A stretch of 64,000 bases of DNA from Lunularia cruciata (GCA_948567375.1 OX419759.1:50507493-50571492), one strand, 5' to 3'; counted from the stretch's first letter, positions 1 to 12,711 are shown. The notes: generated by a model from the letters alone, not told the origin. Translations and numbers: made by a program.

Positions 1-2461
1 ACACCTATAGCTTCAAAATCTGGAGTATTATATTTTGTATCTTTGTTTGATGATTACTCTAGGAGAGTATGAGTCTACACCATAAAGAAAAAATCAGAGG
101 TCTTCTCATCTTTAAACAATGTGAAAAAATAGAGAAGAAATAATTTGGAAGGAAAGCGAAGTGTTTGAGATATGATAATGGTGGAGAATACAATTCTAGA
201 GAGTTTGAAAGATATTGTAAGAGTGAATTCATCACTTTACCATACCAATTACACCTCAACAAAATGGTGTGGCAGAGTGGATAAATCATACACTCCTGGA
301 GAAAGCAAGAAGTATGTTAAGAAACATTCGATTGGAGAAGAGTTTTTGGCATATGTAGTAAATACGGCTTGTCATTTGGTAAACATTTCTCCTTCTACCA
401 CTCTTGAAAGTAAGACATCTATAGGAATATGGACAGGTCAGCATGTTAATTACTCTTCACTTAGAGTGTTTGAATGCATAGCTTATATTCATATTCAACA
501 AGAATAAAGGATAAATTAAGATCCCAAATCTAGAAAATGTATATTCTTGGGATATGAGAAGGATACAAAGGGATATAAATTATGGGATCCAGAAAGATAT
601 TGTCTTGTTATGAGTAGGGACGTAGTTTTTGATGAGACTAGTATGATGGAGACTATTACTATAACAAAAGAAAAGAAAAAACAAGTTCAGTCAGATTTTT
701 TTAAGATAGAAATGAAGACATCTCACCTCTTGTAGATCTACCAAGTGAACCTTTAGAAGAGCAAAGTCTAGAAGTGATTCATGAACATAGGTATCCAAAT
801 ATAGATAGAAGGCCTCCAAAGAGATTTGATGATTCATTTGTAGCTTATGCTCTTCTTACGGAGAATGGTAAGCCTTCTTCATCTGAAGTGGCAATGCAAG
901 ATCAAGAGTGTCAAAAGTGGGACTGTGCAATGGAGAAGGAGATGAAGTCTTTGGCCAAAAACCAAACTTGGAGACTTGAAAAATTGTATATGGAAAAGAA
1001 GGCAATTGGTTGTAGATGGATATTCCCAGAGGAAGGAAGGACTTCCAAAATCAGGTGGAGATAGATACAAAGCAAGGCTTGTAGCAAAGGGTTACAGCCA
1101 AAAAGAAGGTATTGACTTCAATGAGATTTTTTCACCAGTGATAAAAATCTCTTCAACTTGTGTATTATAGGCAATAGTTGCATTGCATAACTTGGAGTTG
1201 GAGCAACTAGATTTTAAAACTTTTTTTTTGCATGGAGAATTGGAGGAGGAGATTTACATGCATCAACATGAAGGTTTTGTGGTACCAAGGAACCAAAATA
1301 TAGTTTGCAAGTTACAAAAGTCTTTATACACAATAAAGCAAAGTCCAAGACTCTGGTACATGAAATTTGATGCTTTCATGTTGAAGCATGGATATAACAA
1401 AATTGAGTCAGATTGTTGTGTGTACCTCAAAAAGCTACATGGCCCTAGAGTATTTGATTTTATCATCTTGGTACTATATGTGGATTATATGTTGATTGCT
1501 ATGGAGGATATGGTTGAGGTGGAGAAATTGAAAGCACAACTTGGTAAGGAGTTTGATATGAAGGACTTGGGTTCTTCAAAGAGGGTGATTAGGATTGAAA
1601 TCAATTGAGACAAGAGCAAGGGAAAGTTAAGGATAGCTCAAAGGAGATATTTGGAAAAATTACTTGCTCATTTTGGCATGGAGAATGTTAAACCAATGAG
1701 CATTTCAATAGCAAGTCAATTGAGGATTTCATTAGAGCAATGTACATCAAATGAGGAGGAAAGAGAATTAATGTCAAATATTCAATATTCCTTATGGTAG
1801 TGCTATTGGGAGTTTCATGTATGCTATGGTCTGCACTAGACCAGACATCTCATATAATGTGAGTATGGTGAGTAGATACATGGCAAATCTAGTGCAACAA
1901 CATTGGGAAGTTGTGAAGTGGACACTTTGTCTTGAAAGGGATTATAAATATTGACATTATCTTTGATGCGGTGAAGGACCAAGAAGGAGGAATTATGGGG
2001 TATATAGATTCTGATTTTGCCAAAGACTTGGATAAGAGAAGGTCTACAATGTGATTTATTTTTACACTTGTTGGTGGTGCAGTAAGTTGGAAGTCAAATA
2101 TTTAATCTCTTGTTGCTCTTTCTACTATAGAGGTGGAATATATGGCAACAATTGAGGCTGCCAAAGAGTCAATATGGCTACAAATATTAACCAAGGATGC
2201 AAGATTCCCTTACATCAAGTCCACACTTTTTGTGACAGCCAAAGCACTATTCACTTGGCCAAGAATAAAGTATATCATTCAAGGACAAATCATATTGATA
2301 CGAGATATCATTTTATCAGGGAAGTTATGACAAATGATGAAATCAATTTGCAAAAGGTTGGCACAAAGGTAAATGCAGCTGATATGTTGACTAAACCTAT
2401 TCATGTTGAGAAGTTCAAGTTATGTATGAACTTGCTCAACATTCAATGTTGCTCTTTGTGA
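1..2461 (+). pseudogene. Ty1/copia pol remnant (integrase, reverse transcriptase, RNase H)
   Basis: This is the 3' part of a copia polyprotein; the 5' part lies outside the window. It opens inside the integrase core (FDDYSRRV near 48-70; DNGGEY near 175-190). The stretch at 774-1064 is the usual lead-in to the RT (W..AM..E...L..N.TW). RT itself follows at about 1060-1610 with [16 protein letters not shown] and QLDFKTFFLHGELEEEIYM. The RT catalytic box, normally YVDD, reads YVDY near 1480-1490. RNase H follows to NAADMLTKPIHVEKFK, the typical copia C-terminus, ending at 2461. At least four stops or frame changes break the frame, so the copy is dead. Identification rests on ordered family motifs; clade is not assigned. 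Confidence 0.93.
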
Positions 2462-2475
2462 TGATATGGTGGATA

Positions 2476-2520
2476 CAAGCAAAAGGTGTAGATTGTTATG
2501 TATGGCTTGTTATCTATGAC
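2476..2520 (+). mobile_element. Polypurine tract and start of a copia 3' LTR
   Basis: Just after the copia stop codon there is a purine-rich stretch (AAGCAAAAGGTGTAGA), then TGTTATG at 2494, the expected layout of a polypurine tract followed by an LTR starting with TG. I could not find a matching CA end or a second copy in the window, so the LTR's 3' limit is unknown. It may run into the purine-rich DNA downstream. Confidence 0.5.
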
Positions 2521-3099
2521 TTGACTAATTATTGAAGACTACGAAAATCAAGAGCAGTCATGACTAATGAAACACTGTAGGAGACAGGCCCTTGTATATA
2601 TTCAGTCACTACTATGGCAAAGTATTAAAGTGACTAGATACCTTGAGTGTTCAATATTCAAGAACTCCTGCAAGTAAGTATTCAAGAGTTCAGCAAGATG
2701 TGAGCTTGCATATTATTTTAAAAGTAAGTCTATGCTAGTTGGTATTGGGATAATTTGGGTCAATTTGGATATGTGGGTTGAATGTTGGATGCAATGAACA
2801 ATGTAGAATGTAGTATAGAACATGAGTGTGCAGGATGTGATGATTATGAGAGTATATAAACTAGATGATTTTGAGTGTTGTATATATTTGGGTTTCAAGA
2901 TATACATATTTCAATTTATAAACTATTGGGTGATAAGTCCTGTCTCTCAAGTATGTTTGGAGTATGTTGGTAGTTTCTATCAATGGACTATGATATTGAG
3001 AGTAAATTTAAATTTTAGTGCAAAAACTATCAATTTTTTAAGAGTCAACTTGGTGAGAAGGGTTGTGTTGAGAAGTATAATACGAGTACAAGAAGATTT

Positions 3100-3720
3100 A
3101 ATGTTTCACTTTTGGATTCAAGAGATTCAAGAATTATCAAGAGAAGAATTGATCACAAGATTTCAGGGTAGGGAGTTTCAATTTGGGAAGGTTTTTCCCA
3201 AATTCCAATTTGGAGAAGATAGACATAGGATGGGAGAATTGGGAAAGAGAGTTTGAGGGAGGAGATAACTTTGGGGAGAAATATCAGGAGGGGAAGAGAG
3301 GAATAGCTAAATTCCAATTTGGAAAAATTTGGAGAAGAGAGACGCTAGACAATTTACTTGGGAAATTTGTGAGAAGGAGAAGAAGAGGATTATCGAGAGG
3401 AGAGGAGAGAATTTTTGGAGAAGAGAGGAAGAGAAACATCAGGAGAGAAAGGGGAAGAGAGTATTAATAGGAGAAGAGAAATATTGAGGAATTAGAGATC
3501 GGGAGGACAGAAGAGAAGAAGAGTTTACATAGAGGAGAAGACAAAATAACTCAATGTGACAACAAAATCAAAAGAAAGGTGATAGAAGTGGAATCAAGTT
3601 TGAGGAAAGGAGTTTGAATCACTCAAAGTGAACATTATGTGAAAAGAGAACATTTTACTAAAGAAAAAGAGTTAGGGAGAGAAGTTTTGAATTCAGAGCA
3701 TTTTGAAGGCACATATGGCA
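3100..3720. repeat. Purine-rich (GA) low-complexity tract
   Basis: Over about 600 bases the plus strand is strongly biased to G and A (repeated GAGAGGAGAGGAGAG-like runs). Short open frames here are composition artefacts rich in Arg, Glu and Gly. No known domain is visible. It may be part of the LTR or leader of the copia element to its left, or of another element. Confidence 0.6.
3180..3204. other. Perfect 10-bp inverted repeat
   Basis: AATTTGGGAA and TTCCCAAATT flank a 5-base loop. It sits among further copies of AATTTGG and CCAAATT within the next 120 bases. No function can be assigned. Confidence 0.6.
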
Positions 3721-5221
3721 GCAGTTTTCCCATACTCACAAGTGATGGATGAGGAAAATATGGAAACTTTCCATGAGGGACATTGGTAAATAAATTCCAC
3801 ACCCAATGTGTTTGCAAGACATTCATCAGTTGGTATTGGATGGATTAAAACCAGACCAAGGATTCTGTCCAAGAGATTTGGGAGATAGATCTTAATATAA
3901 TGGAGCTCAAAATTGCAGTTGGCACGGTATATCTACGTCCACATGTAAGCATCACTTGTTGATAAATGTATTATTTTTCTTCTTTACATTTTCATTTTCC
4001 TTTCTTATCTTATCTCTTTGCTTGATTAGTTTAAACACAAATTCTAAACCACCTATGCACACCACATCCACATCACATACCAACACAAAGAGACAAATGC
4101 CAATGTAGACCAATGCATACTAGATAGCATAGTTAAAATCCCTAGTATAGTTGACCGCATGCCCATTTCACTTGTTAGTGGACCAACAAAGATAGATGTA
4201 TAATAGCACATAAGAACACAATTGGACATATGCCAATGCAAGCCAAGGAATATGGTTTTGTGCTCTAGCCCATGCCAATGCATATCATTTAGGGCAAACA
4301 CGTACTAGTAGATGCTGATTTTGGAAAAAAAATTTCTCATGTGTTAAACATGAGTTGGGTTTCTTATTAGTCTTTCTTTTTGTGTATGTTTCTCCAAGTA
4401 TATTTATGTATTGAGTTTGTGTCATCATGGAATTGTGATACAAAGAAGGCAAGAGTTGGAGGAAGGGAGTTCACTTTGAGTGTTGCCATGATATGTTAAG
4501 AACTTTCTTTACCATGGTGTCAAACACCAAAGAAGAGATGTATCACTTATACTTTAGTGATGGATTAGTTTCCAGTACGTGATAGGATAACACATAGGTA
4601 TCTTGCAAAACAACATGCATATCTAGCTTTAGGTCCACTTTTTCAAAATGATGGGTTCCCTCTTTGTCCCAACAAGGATGCCTAAGGTGGTGCATGGACA
4701 AATTAGATTGAACATGAAAACTAAGCTTAGGAGATTTGGTTAGAGGATTAGAATTGGGCCAAGTTGGTTATGTATGCTATGGAGGCAGAGTTAGTGGTTT
4801 TATAAAAGCAAATTTTACAATTTTACAAAGGCAGATTTAACATCCAGACAGATAGAGATTCAAGATGACTCATACAGGGCCACTTCTCACTCATCTCTTT
4901 GTGGAGAGAGCTTCATGGGCCAGGATGAGGTGTCATATATTAGCAATGGAAATGAGGCAGATGTAGTTCAAGATGCAGAGAATGAGGAAGAGGGTGAAGA
5001 GCATGATTTAGAGAGTCAATGAGAGTATAGTTTAGGTGAAAACTTCAAGTTTTTGGATATGTATCTTCATCATATATAATAATTTATAATGAATGAACTT
5101 TTCTAAGCTATAGATGAAAAATTTCAAGTTATGGATAGTCCACAAATATAACTCATTCATAAAACTCATTTCTTGCAACTACCTTTTGCAAATTTATACA
5201 TAAAATGATGTTTATAAATCC
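3721..5221. other. No gene recognised
   Basis: AT-rich intergenic DNA with only short open frames that lack recognisable motifs. From about 4900 to 5040 there are purine-rich, Glu/Asp-coding scraps (plus strand) that could be the upstream part of the remnant starting at 5222. Confidence 0.5.
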
Positions 5222-6840
5222 TTGTGCAAAGGACACCATCCCATTCTTGATCCTCCATTTGATGGAATAGTGAGAACTCATGTTGACCCTTTAAAGGTGT
5301 CAACCTTTAGGAATAGAGTTGTGAGATTGTATGTTGAGGAGATGCCAGCTCACCATGACATGCATTCTCATGAGTCCTGTACTAGGGGAAGGAGTGAGGA
5401 TCTTTTGAGCAAGAGAGCATCCACTATTAGAGTAGCAAGAGATACATTTTAGGGTTATGAGAGTTCTAGAGTTGAGAGATTGGTTGAGTTGGATAGGTTA
5501 GTGATAGAGAAAAAGATGCATTTTAGGAATGAGGAGAGTTCTAGAGAAGGAGATGCATTTTAGGGCCCTAGAGTTGAGAGATTGGCTGAGTTAGATAGGC
5601 CTTTGATAGAGATGTAGATGCATTTTAGGGATGAGGATAGAGCTAGAGTTGAGAGATTGGCTGAGTTACATAGTGATAGAATTTATAAAGAGATGATGGT
5701 TGAGAGATATCAGATTCATGAGATATGGTACACATGTGAGTTCACTCTTACTATGGAGATTTTAGATAGGACATAGGTTGAGTTAGCAAAGGCACATAGG
5801 ACTCTAGACTTGGTGAGGACTAAGCTAGAGGAGGCTTATGAGGATGTGAGGACCTTCTTTTGGGAGGAGGCATGGAGACACACTATTTGGTGCATATTGG
5901 GACTCAGACTAAGGAGAATCATACTCATACTTAGAGGATACATGTTTTGGAGACAAAGACTCAGACATTGGAGGATATGCAAGGAGCTCCCATATCTCAA
6001 GTACATACTTTGACTTAGACCCATATTGGGACTTAGGAACCTAGGATTTAGACTTTGAGGATGCACACTCATACTCCAACGTCACAAATTAGTGTTAAGA
6101 CTCTAGGATACACGCTTGTACTCATACTTCATAGATAATTTTGATGTTGATTGGAGAGCCTAAGGAGGAGCCTTAGGTGCAAAAAATTGATATGGATATT
6201 GGTCCTTGGAGACCAATGGTTTAAGATGATCTCTCATTCCTAATCAAATTTAGAGGTACTCTTAAGAAGTTTAGGTGGCTTCAAGAGAGGAATATGGCTT
6301 TGAAGGAGGAAGTACCTAGGCTTAGAGATTTGAGAGAGAGTATATCACCTTTTCCTAGATAGTTCATTCCTTGTATCCTTTACTATACAGATAGGAGGAG
6401 AAAGATATTGGTATCTAATGGATATTAGGTGGACTAGATGTCTTTTTTCTAGATTGTGGTATGGGACTACACATGCTCATGGATGGAGGAGTTATAGAGC
6501 TAGTAGGGATTTTTGGTATATCCCACAGCCAGGAGTTAGAGTTTTTGTAAAGTATTATATATCATAATTTGAGGTGATCCTATGGATGAGTGATGGTAGG
6601 AGGGATGCAAAGCACCTACTATGTTCTATATGGGATTGTGGTTTCCTAACTAATGGAGTACATATTAGAGCGTGCTTCATGTAATGCTTTGGTGAGAGAG
6701 ACAGGTTCATTGATAAGTATAGAGGTTTCATGGTTAGACCTTACTGGATATTTGGGGTTTAGGGCTATCCATATATTGATAGTTGATAGTGCATCACTTT
6801 CATATTGTAGGAAACATTCCCATGGTGCTATACTTTAACT
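5222..6840 (+). pseudogene. Unrecognised decayed coding-like region with internal repeats
   Basis: Plus-strand frames between 5222 and 6840 have protein-like composition but many stops and frame changes. The 5222-5450 part encodes a 76-residue frame with HPILDPPFDGIVRTH. From 5466 to 5700 a charged unit coding RVERLAELDR recurs three times (starts at 5466, 5568 and 5643), suggesting a former coiled coil, and 5810-5870 codes RTKLEEAYEDVRTFFWEEA. The 6420-6690 part has Trp- and Tyr-rich frames (WYGTTHAHGWRSYRASRDFW). I do not recognise the family. A dead transposon-borne protein is the likeliest reading, but this is inference. Confidence 0.35.
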
Positions 6841-7379
6841 AGATTTTCTTTGCTTGATTCACCATTTTCATCACACACTTCATCATTGGACCTCTTGGTA
6901 CCTCCTCTAGATAGATCTATAGTAGACACATGCCCCACTATCACATTTTTAAATGGATCTATATGAGTGGATCTCAAGAAAACTCAAGGATTATAGTATA
7001 GATCTATATGAGCTTTTAGCATATTGTTTTCAAGAACCATCTCTACATCTCATTGAGTGGAAATGGATGTGAACCTATAGCCATTTTTTTCTCCACCATT
7101 GTGACACTTGCAGGATGCACTAGATCATATCATACTTACACTTCATCATACACTACTTTGTAGATTTTATTCAAATTCTATCATTCTATTTCTCATATAC
7201 AAATTTCTTCCCTATTTGTAAACTTTGTAATGTACATGGAATCTATACTCATCCATGATTCAATGGAATTTATAACTTCTTCTTTCTCATATGAACATAA
7301 GTACACTAATTTTTCATTAATTTCTATCCATTGAGTTTTTTACTTATGAAATGATTTAAAAGTAAACAATTTAGAAAGT

Positions 7380-7620
7380 ATAGGCTATGAATTTCATACT
7401 TATTATGAGTGCATAAAAGCACATATGAGTGCATATGAGAGCATACAAGTGCATACAAGTGCATAAAAGCTTTATATAGGTAAGCAAAAGTAAATGCATA
7501 TGACTATGGAAATGCATACAAGAGTATACAAGCAGTAGGAAGCACATACTTGTGCATAGGATTGGACAAAGTGCATATAAGTGGTAGCGAGCACATACTA
7601 GTACATACAGAACAATATCC
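7380..7620. repeat. Degenerate GTGCATA repeat tract
   Basis: The heptamer-like motif GTGCATA or AGCATA and its complement occur more than ten times in about 240 bases, as imperfect, irregularly spaced units. A similar tract lies at 16270-16395. Confidence 0.55.
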
Positions 7621-7679
7621 TAGATAGAGAAATTCAAAGAAAAAGAATTTTATTATCAAGCTTTACATTTCAAAACTAT

Positions 7680-8284
7680 TGTTAACATAATCATCTGGAT
7701 TGTGATCAAGCATAGGAATTTTGGGTCACTAGTGTAAGTATGATAAGGTGTATCTATACACATGATGGACTAAACGGATCAGACGGAGGTATCACCAAAA
7801 GAGGACTTCTACTAATAGAGTAGGAACCGAAATATGCCTGAAATCTTTGAAGGCAATTTTGGAGGCCTAAACGGATGAATTAGGCCTCGAAACTGTGTAA
7901 TTCCCTCCCCCCCCCCCCCCCCCACCCCAAACGGAGGAAAGGCTGGCCTTTCCTTCCTACTTGCTTTGTCTCATCGAGAGCTTTCCAATGGTACCTTACG
8001 TGATTCTGAGATTCCTACAAGAAGCCCTAAAAGATTCCCTCCGGTCAAAGCTTGTTTGACCAACCAGATAGGACCTAGACCAGACATGTCACCCATCCAA
8101 GTAAGTAATCCAAGGATGGAGCTTGCTGACATGTCACCTATCTGTGTCCCTAATCCTATGGTGGAGCTTCCTTGGAGGAGATACTCTTTGTCTATATAAT
8201 AAAGAGAAGGTGCTCCTTTGGGGCATCGAATGTTTGAGTGTGCAATCTGTGTTTTCTCTCTTCTCTTGTCCTCCGAGTATTACA
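7680..8284 (+). mobile_element. Solo LTR of the gypsy B family
   Basis: This segment matches the gypsy B LTRs at 28925-29676 and 39589-40342 along its length. It shares the GATCAGACGGAGGTATCACC block, the GGAGGCCTAAACGGATGAAT block, CTTTCCAATGGTACCT and CTATGGTGGAGC, then a TATATAATAAAGAGAAGG TATA region, and ends in TATTACA. No polyprotein or primer site follows, so it is a solo LTR. It carries a run of 17 C at 7907-7923. It lacks the ~156-bp duplication found in the full element, which explains its shorter length. The 5' limit is approximate and no target duplication is clear. Confidence 0.75.
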
Positions 8285-9079
8285 CTTCTTGACTTCATAG
8301 TCTTTTACATCTCCATTAGGCCATTTGTGAATCTGTTCTCTGAAATTAGTGATAGAATTCTTAGCCTTGACAAGTATGAGTGCACTTCCTTTGCACAGTT
8401 TGTAAGATTCAACTATTGCTATGGATGTAAATTTCTTTCCTGATCTGACATTGTGAAATAAGAGTAAGTTATTTTAGGGTTCTTCAAAAATATGAATCAT
8501 TTGACAAAATGGAATGAGCTTTGTCTTTAGCCTGATACCTTAGAGCATGATAGTAGCAAATACCAATTGCAACCTTCACCTGTATCATCACTCCTGTAGC
8601 ACGACAATACATCTTCTCTTTTGAGAATAGAGTTATACACCCTTAGAGTTAGAGGTCTAGATGAGATTTACTAAATAGAACAATCTGTTGAAGAAGAGAG
8701 AGAAATGATAAGATGCAAACACAACCCACAATCTGACTGATTTTGTATTTCCTCTCATTGCAAATGATCAGCAATGTAAAATCAGGTTGCTCAGTCTTAT
8801 GTTGAATAGTAATGTCAAAGCCATGAGAATCAGCTCCATCATTATAAATTTAAGGACTGTCAAATTCAAGCAGTTTGAGTTTGATCTTGTAGTTTGAGTT
8901 TGTAGATTGAAAGAGACAGACCAATTACAAGGGAACATGGCCTTGTTGCAGCTGGAGTTAAACTGCAAAATCACATATTTTCCATGTCTATTAAACATGT
9001 AATCTCATGCAATTCTATATGGTCTGCATTATAGATTATAATTGCACCATGTTGTATATCTGATATGATTCCATTTGCA
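8285..9079. other. No gene recognised
   Basis: AT-rich DNA with frequent stops in all frames and no domain motif, repeat match or RNA gene that I can see. Confidence 0.5.
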
Positions 9080-11069
9080 GTTTTGGTAGCAATTTGGACA
9101 AATTAAGTACAAAGCAAAGAATGGGAACAATCTTGAACCCTAAACCCAATGTAAGCCTTTTGCAAGACACAATATACAATAGTGCAAGGGACTTAAAAGC
9201 AAAAATTCTAAGTTATGCAATCAATTTGCATTTTGAGGTAAAGGTACACTCATGTAGACACAAAATATATACAATTCAATCATGTAGATTCAACTAATGT
9301 GTATTTTATTACATATGATCTTTAATACATGCTTATGTATCTTTTATGTTCTTTTCAACTTATCAAGTCTAATAAAATATGTTATAGAGTATGTTGTGCT
9401 TTTGATGCTTGCAATTGGAAACTTTATGCTATAGTTGTGCACAATTCAACTACAATCACAATTAAGACTATCCTTGATATTCACACATGGTTGGAGGTAT
9501 AAACCACCTTAGAAACCACCAAGCTAGTGAAACTTGGGCTGAATAAGATATTTTCCACCAGCTTTACAACACACTAGGCTACAAGCCAAAGGAAATTTAC
9601 ATCCAACATGAACACAACATTCTTGTACCCTATCACCGTATTTGGTGTAGAAAGGAGGTAGCCCTTGCTACAATCCATGGTTTTTATGAAGAAAGATATG
9701 CCCATCTACCTCAATATTTTACCCACCTATTACAACCAAAGCCTTGTAGCATTGGTAGAGACCACTACCACCAACCGTTTCCATTGGTTTTTCCTTTTGT
9801 AGTTTACATCAATCTCAAGATTCCTCATTGGTTGCCGCCCACTTTTTTGCATTGATGAAACCAAACTAAATAGAAAATACCTTGGGATATTGCTATGTGC
9901 CACTAGCATTGATGCAAAAGGGAAACTTTTCCCCATTGTTTTTGCAACTGTTGATGCTTAAAATGACACAAATTTGGATTTGTTTCTTAAGAATCTATTA
10001 CAAAGCTTTATGAAAGCATTAATAGATGGAGCATGCATTCCAAAACTCACATTCTTATTAGACTGCCAAAAGGGAATGATTCAAGACATTGAAGCAAATT
10101 TTGGGCACCAATTCCATGCCTTTTGCATGTGCCATCTTATAGTGAAAAATTTGTTGCACCTTCAAAAACCCAAAACTTGCCTCACTTCTTTGGAAGTGTC
10201 CTTATGCATAGTAAGCCTTACTTCATTGTTTCCAATATCTTTCCCATGTTAAATTTTTTTTTTATAAACCTCCATTTACATTCCATGTTTAGACACCTAC
10301 TCAATATGCTAAAGAACTACATAAGATTGATAAGATTTCCTTGAAGCTATCAAATAGATCCATAAGACCAAGCCAAAATTTTGAGCAAGAACATTGTTTG
10401 GAGGCAACTGATTTGGGTACTTTGATGTAAACATTGCAGAAGTACTCAACTCATGGATTTTAGATGCAATTAACTACTCAAGAACTCCCTATAGTCAAAA
10501 TGGATAAGCTCATAAGTTGGAAGCTCATGGTTTGGTTTATGGAGTGATGCACTAAAGCCATGGCATGCCAATACTATCTCATCTCTTCAGCCAAAGAATG
10601 CATTCAAGTTGCAATCAATCATGCACAAGGGTACCAAGTCATCTAGGCAAGTACCACTGAGTTTGAATACTTGTCTAAATTTAAAAGTAGGGTTATCAAT
10701 CTTGAAACATGGACTTGTGCTTGCCAATCTTGGCAACATTCTGATATCACATATGCTCATGCTTTTGTTATTATTTGCTTACACAAAAAGATGTACATTT
10801 CTTCACCATTGGAATCATGTTGCAATATGTATAAGGAAATTATCCATCCAATCCCTCACAATAGTTAGGAAGATGTTGCTCTTGACCTTGAGGACAACAA
10901 TGACAATATCAAGAACAATATACATCTTTGCTTTCCACCAAAGACTCATCGTCATGTTGGTTGCTCTAAGACAAAGTGCATTTGTCACAAAGAGGAAGGT
11001 GGTAAGATTAGACAAGTGCATTGCAAAAGATGTCATGGCCTTGGTCATTATTATAACACTTGTAAATAG
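9080..11069 (+). pseudogene. MULE (Mutator-like) transposase pseudogene
   Basis: The domain order is that of plant MULE transposases. N-terminal scraps at 9094-9297 (AINLHFEVKVHS) and 9385-9480 (CCAFDACNWKLYAIVV) correspond to the Cys-containing N-terminal region. The catalytic core starts at 9833 with PLFCIDETKLNRKYLG, then LFPIVFATVDA, a stop near 9960, DLFLKNLL, LLDCQKGMIQDIEANFG and CMCHLIVKN near 10150, which cover the Asp, Asp and CxxH landmarks. A SWIM zinc finger (CACQSWQ...HAF) lies at 10705-10770. A CCHC knuckle (CKRCHGLGHYYNTC) ends the protein at 11069. Several in-frame stops, a frameshift and an insertion near 9290-9395 kill it. The terminal inverted repeats of the transposon were not identified. 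Confidence 0.88.
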
Positions 11070-11157
11070 CCTATCTTATCAAAAGGTAATAGTTATTGTC
11101 TTTGTGCTTCTCTTTTATGTTCAATTCAAGTAGACAATGTATGATAGGGAGGTGTGT

Positions 11158-11219
11158 TGTTGAAACAATGAGATCATGGGGTGAAGTTTTATTTTAAATT
11201 GATGAAACTTGTTTCAACA
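11158..11219. other. 11-bp perfect inverted repeat between MULE and farnesyltransferase fragment
   Basis: TGTTGAAACAA at 11158-11168 and TTGTTTCAACA at 11209-11219 are perfect inverses 40 bases apart. The right arm overlaps the start of the farnesyltransferase-like fragment. It could be a tiny transposon footprint or chance. Confidence 0.5.
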
Positions 11220-11452
11220 TGCAAGAACTAGACAATGGACTAAAAGACAAACTTGGGAAGACTCTTGATGATTACCACACATGCTACTGCTTAAGTGGTT
11301 TGTTAGGAGCCCAATACTCCATTGCTCACCACATTGGTGCTCCTCTTCCTCCTTTTGGAATTGTTGGATCCTACAACAACTTGCTAGAGGCTACTCAAGT
11401 GTTATGCAACATACAACTTGACTGATACTATGAGGCATGTAGCTTCTTCTAG
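11219..11452 (+). pseudogene. Protein farnesyltransferase beta-subunit fragment (C-terminal exon)
   Basis: The frame reads GLKDKLGKTLDDYHTCYCLS, then SGLLGAQYS, GSYNNLLEATQVLCNIQLD, a stop, then YYEACSFF and a second stop at 11450-11452. This follows the C-terminal part of plant farnesyltransferase beta (ERA1-type): a GGLRDKPGK-like lead, the invariant YHTCYCLSG block whose His is a zinc ligand in the family, and the LLEP..L.N tail. The enzyme joins a farnesyl group to CaaX proteins together with an alpha subunit. Only about 75 residues are present; the catalytic (alpha/alpha) barrel upstream is missing. The first stop near 11423 is premature relative to the family. No upstream exons were found. 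A captured or retrocopied fragment beside the MULE is likely; a decayed last exon is the alternative. Confidence 0.82.
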
Positions 11453-12628
11453 TGCTATTACAGTCAAAACTAGTTCTTGGATATAGTGGGGTTTATTTAA
11501 GGTTACTAGCAAAGGTACATAAGACTTTATGAAAGAGGATTGTTATAGTTTGAACATCCCAATGATGTCTATAGGTTTGCATGGTCTACCTCGTGATGAG
11601 GACTACTCTAAGCTATTCATCAACCTATATAAATTTTGAGACACATCACCTCTAAATCTCAACAAGGATGTTTGGCAAAAGTTTCTCACATACTTGCAAG
11701 AAAAATGCCATGATTGTAATCTATTTTATCATATTTGCATTCTTATTTTATGTCTTGTGCCTCCAAAGTCACCTTAAGCTCAACATACATAGTGGAAGAT
11801 TGTGCCGCAAGTCTAGACTATAGTTTCAATCTATTTTTTATGTTTAATAAGCCTTCTTTTGTAGGTAACACTGCATTAGTAGACACAAACATACTCAACA
11901 AACTCATAGTCTAATCCAACATGGCCTTGCGGTTTGCACAGGAGTTTTAGTCAAAACACATGAGAAATGTTAGATCATATCAACCTTGGAAGCAAGCAAC
12001 TTTGAGCAATGATGTAGCTTCTTGGGATAGCATCTTGCTTGACCCACCAAGGCCATAGCCAATAAAAGTGAAGTCTGGCAATAACTTTGGAAAATTATGC
12101 ATGTAAACACACTCAACCTTACATTCCACACATAATTTTTAAGAGGATGGTCTTGGTTCTACTACCATAACCATAGCCTTTTGAAAATATCTTTGAGCTA
12201 TATATGATAAGATTGTCTCATTTCCCTATTAAAAGGGAAGGAGACATAGATAGATAAAAGATGCAAAACATGGTAGGTCAAAGATCATAGGTGGAATAGT
12301 TATACATATAAAGATTCCCTAAAACTCAAGATTGTAGTGATTGTTATCCATAAGGAGTGAATATATTCTCTACATCAAGAAAATTATGGATAATATACAT
12401 GTGTGAAAATGATAAAGCAACCCTATTCCTACAAGCAGAAGAGACAAGAAGTGGCAAAAGCAAGATGCTTATGATGATCACTTTGGCATCATCAACAACA
12501 TTGGGTATGCCCAAGCAAGAAGCAATTGGATGTAATGTGCTCAATGGAGTGATGCCTATTCACTTACCTCCATTTTCCCCATGGCTTATTGCTTTGATTC
12601 TAGTGCAAGCAGGTTTGCTCCACTTCTT
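11453..12628. other. No gene firmly recognised
   Basis: A plus-strand stretch at 11550-11720 has coding-like composition (GLHGLPRDEDYSKLFINLYK, then NLNKDVWQKFLTYLQEK) with one stop, but I cannot place it in a family. The rest is AT-rich with short open frames. Confidence 0.4.
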
Positions 12629-12655
12629 TTCAAGAAACTTGTGGCACACATATAT

Positions 12656-12711
<56 letters not shown>

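Noticed and set aside
2822-3467. 144- and 94-residue frames downstream of the first copia
   Set aside because: They lie in a purine-rich tract without motifs and overlap each other in different frames.
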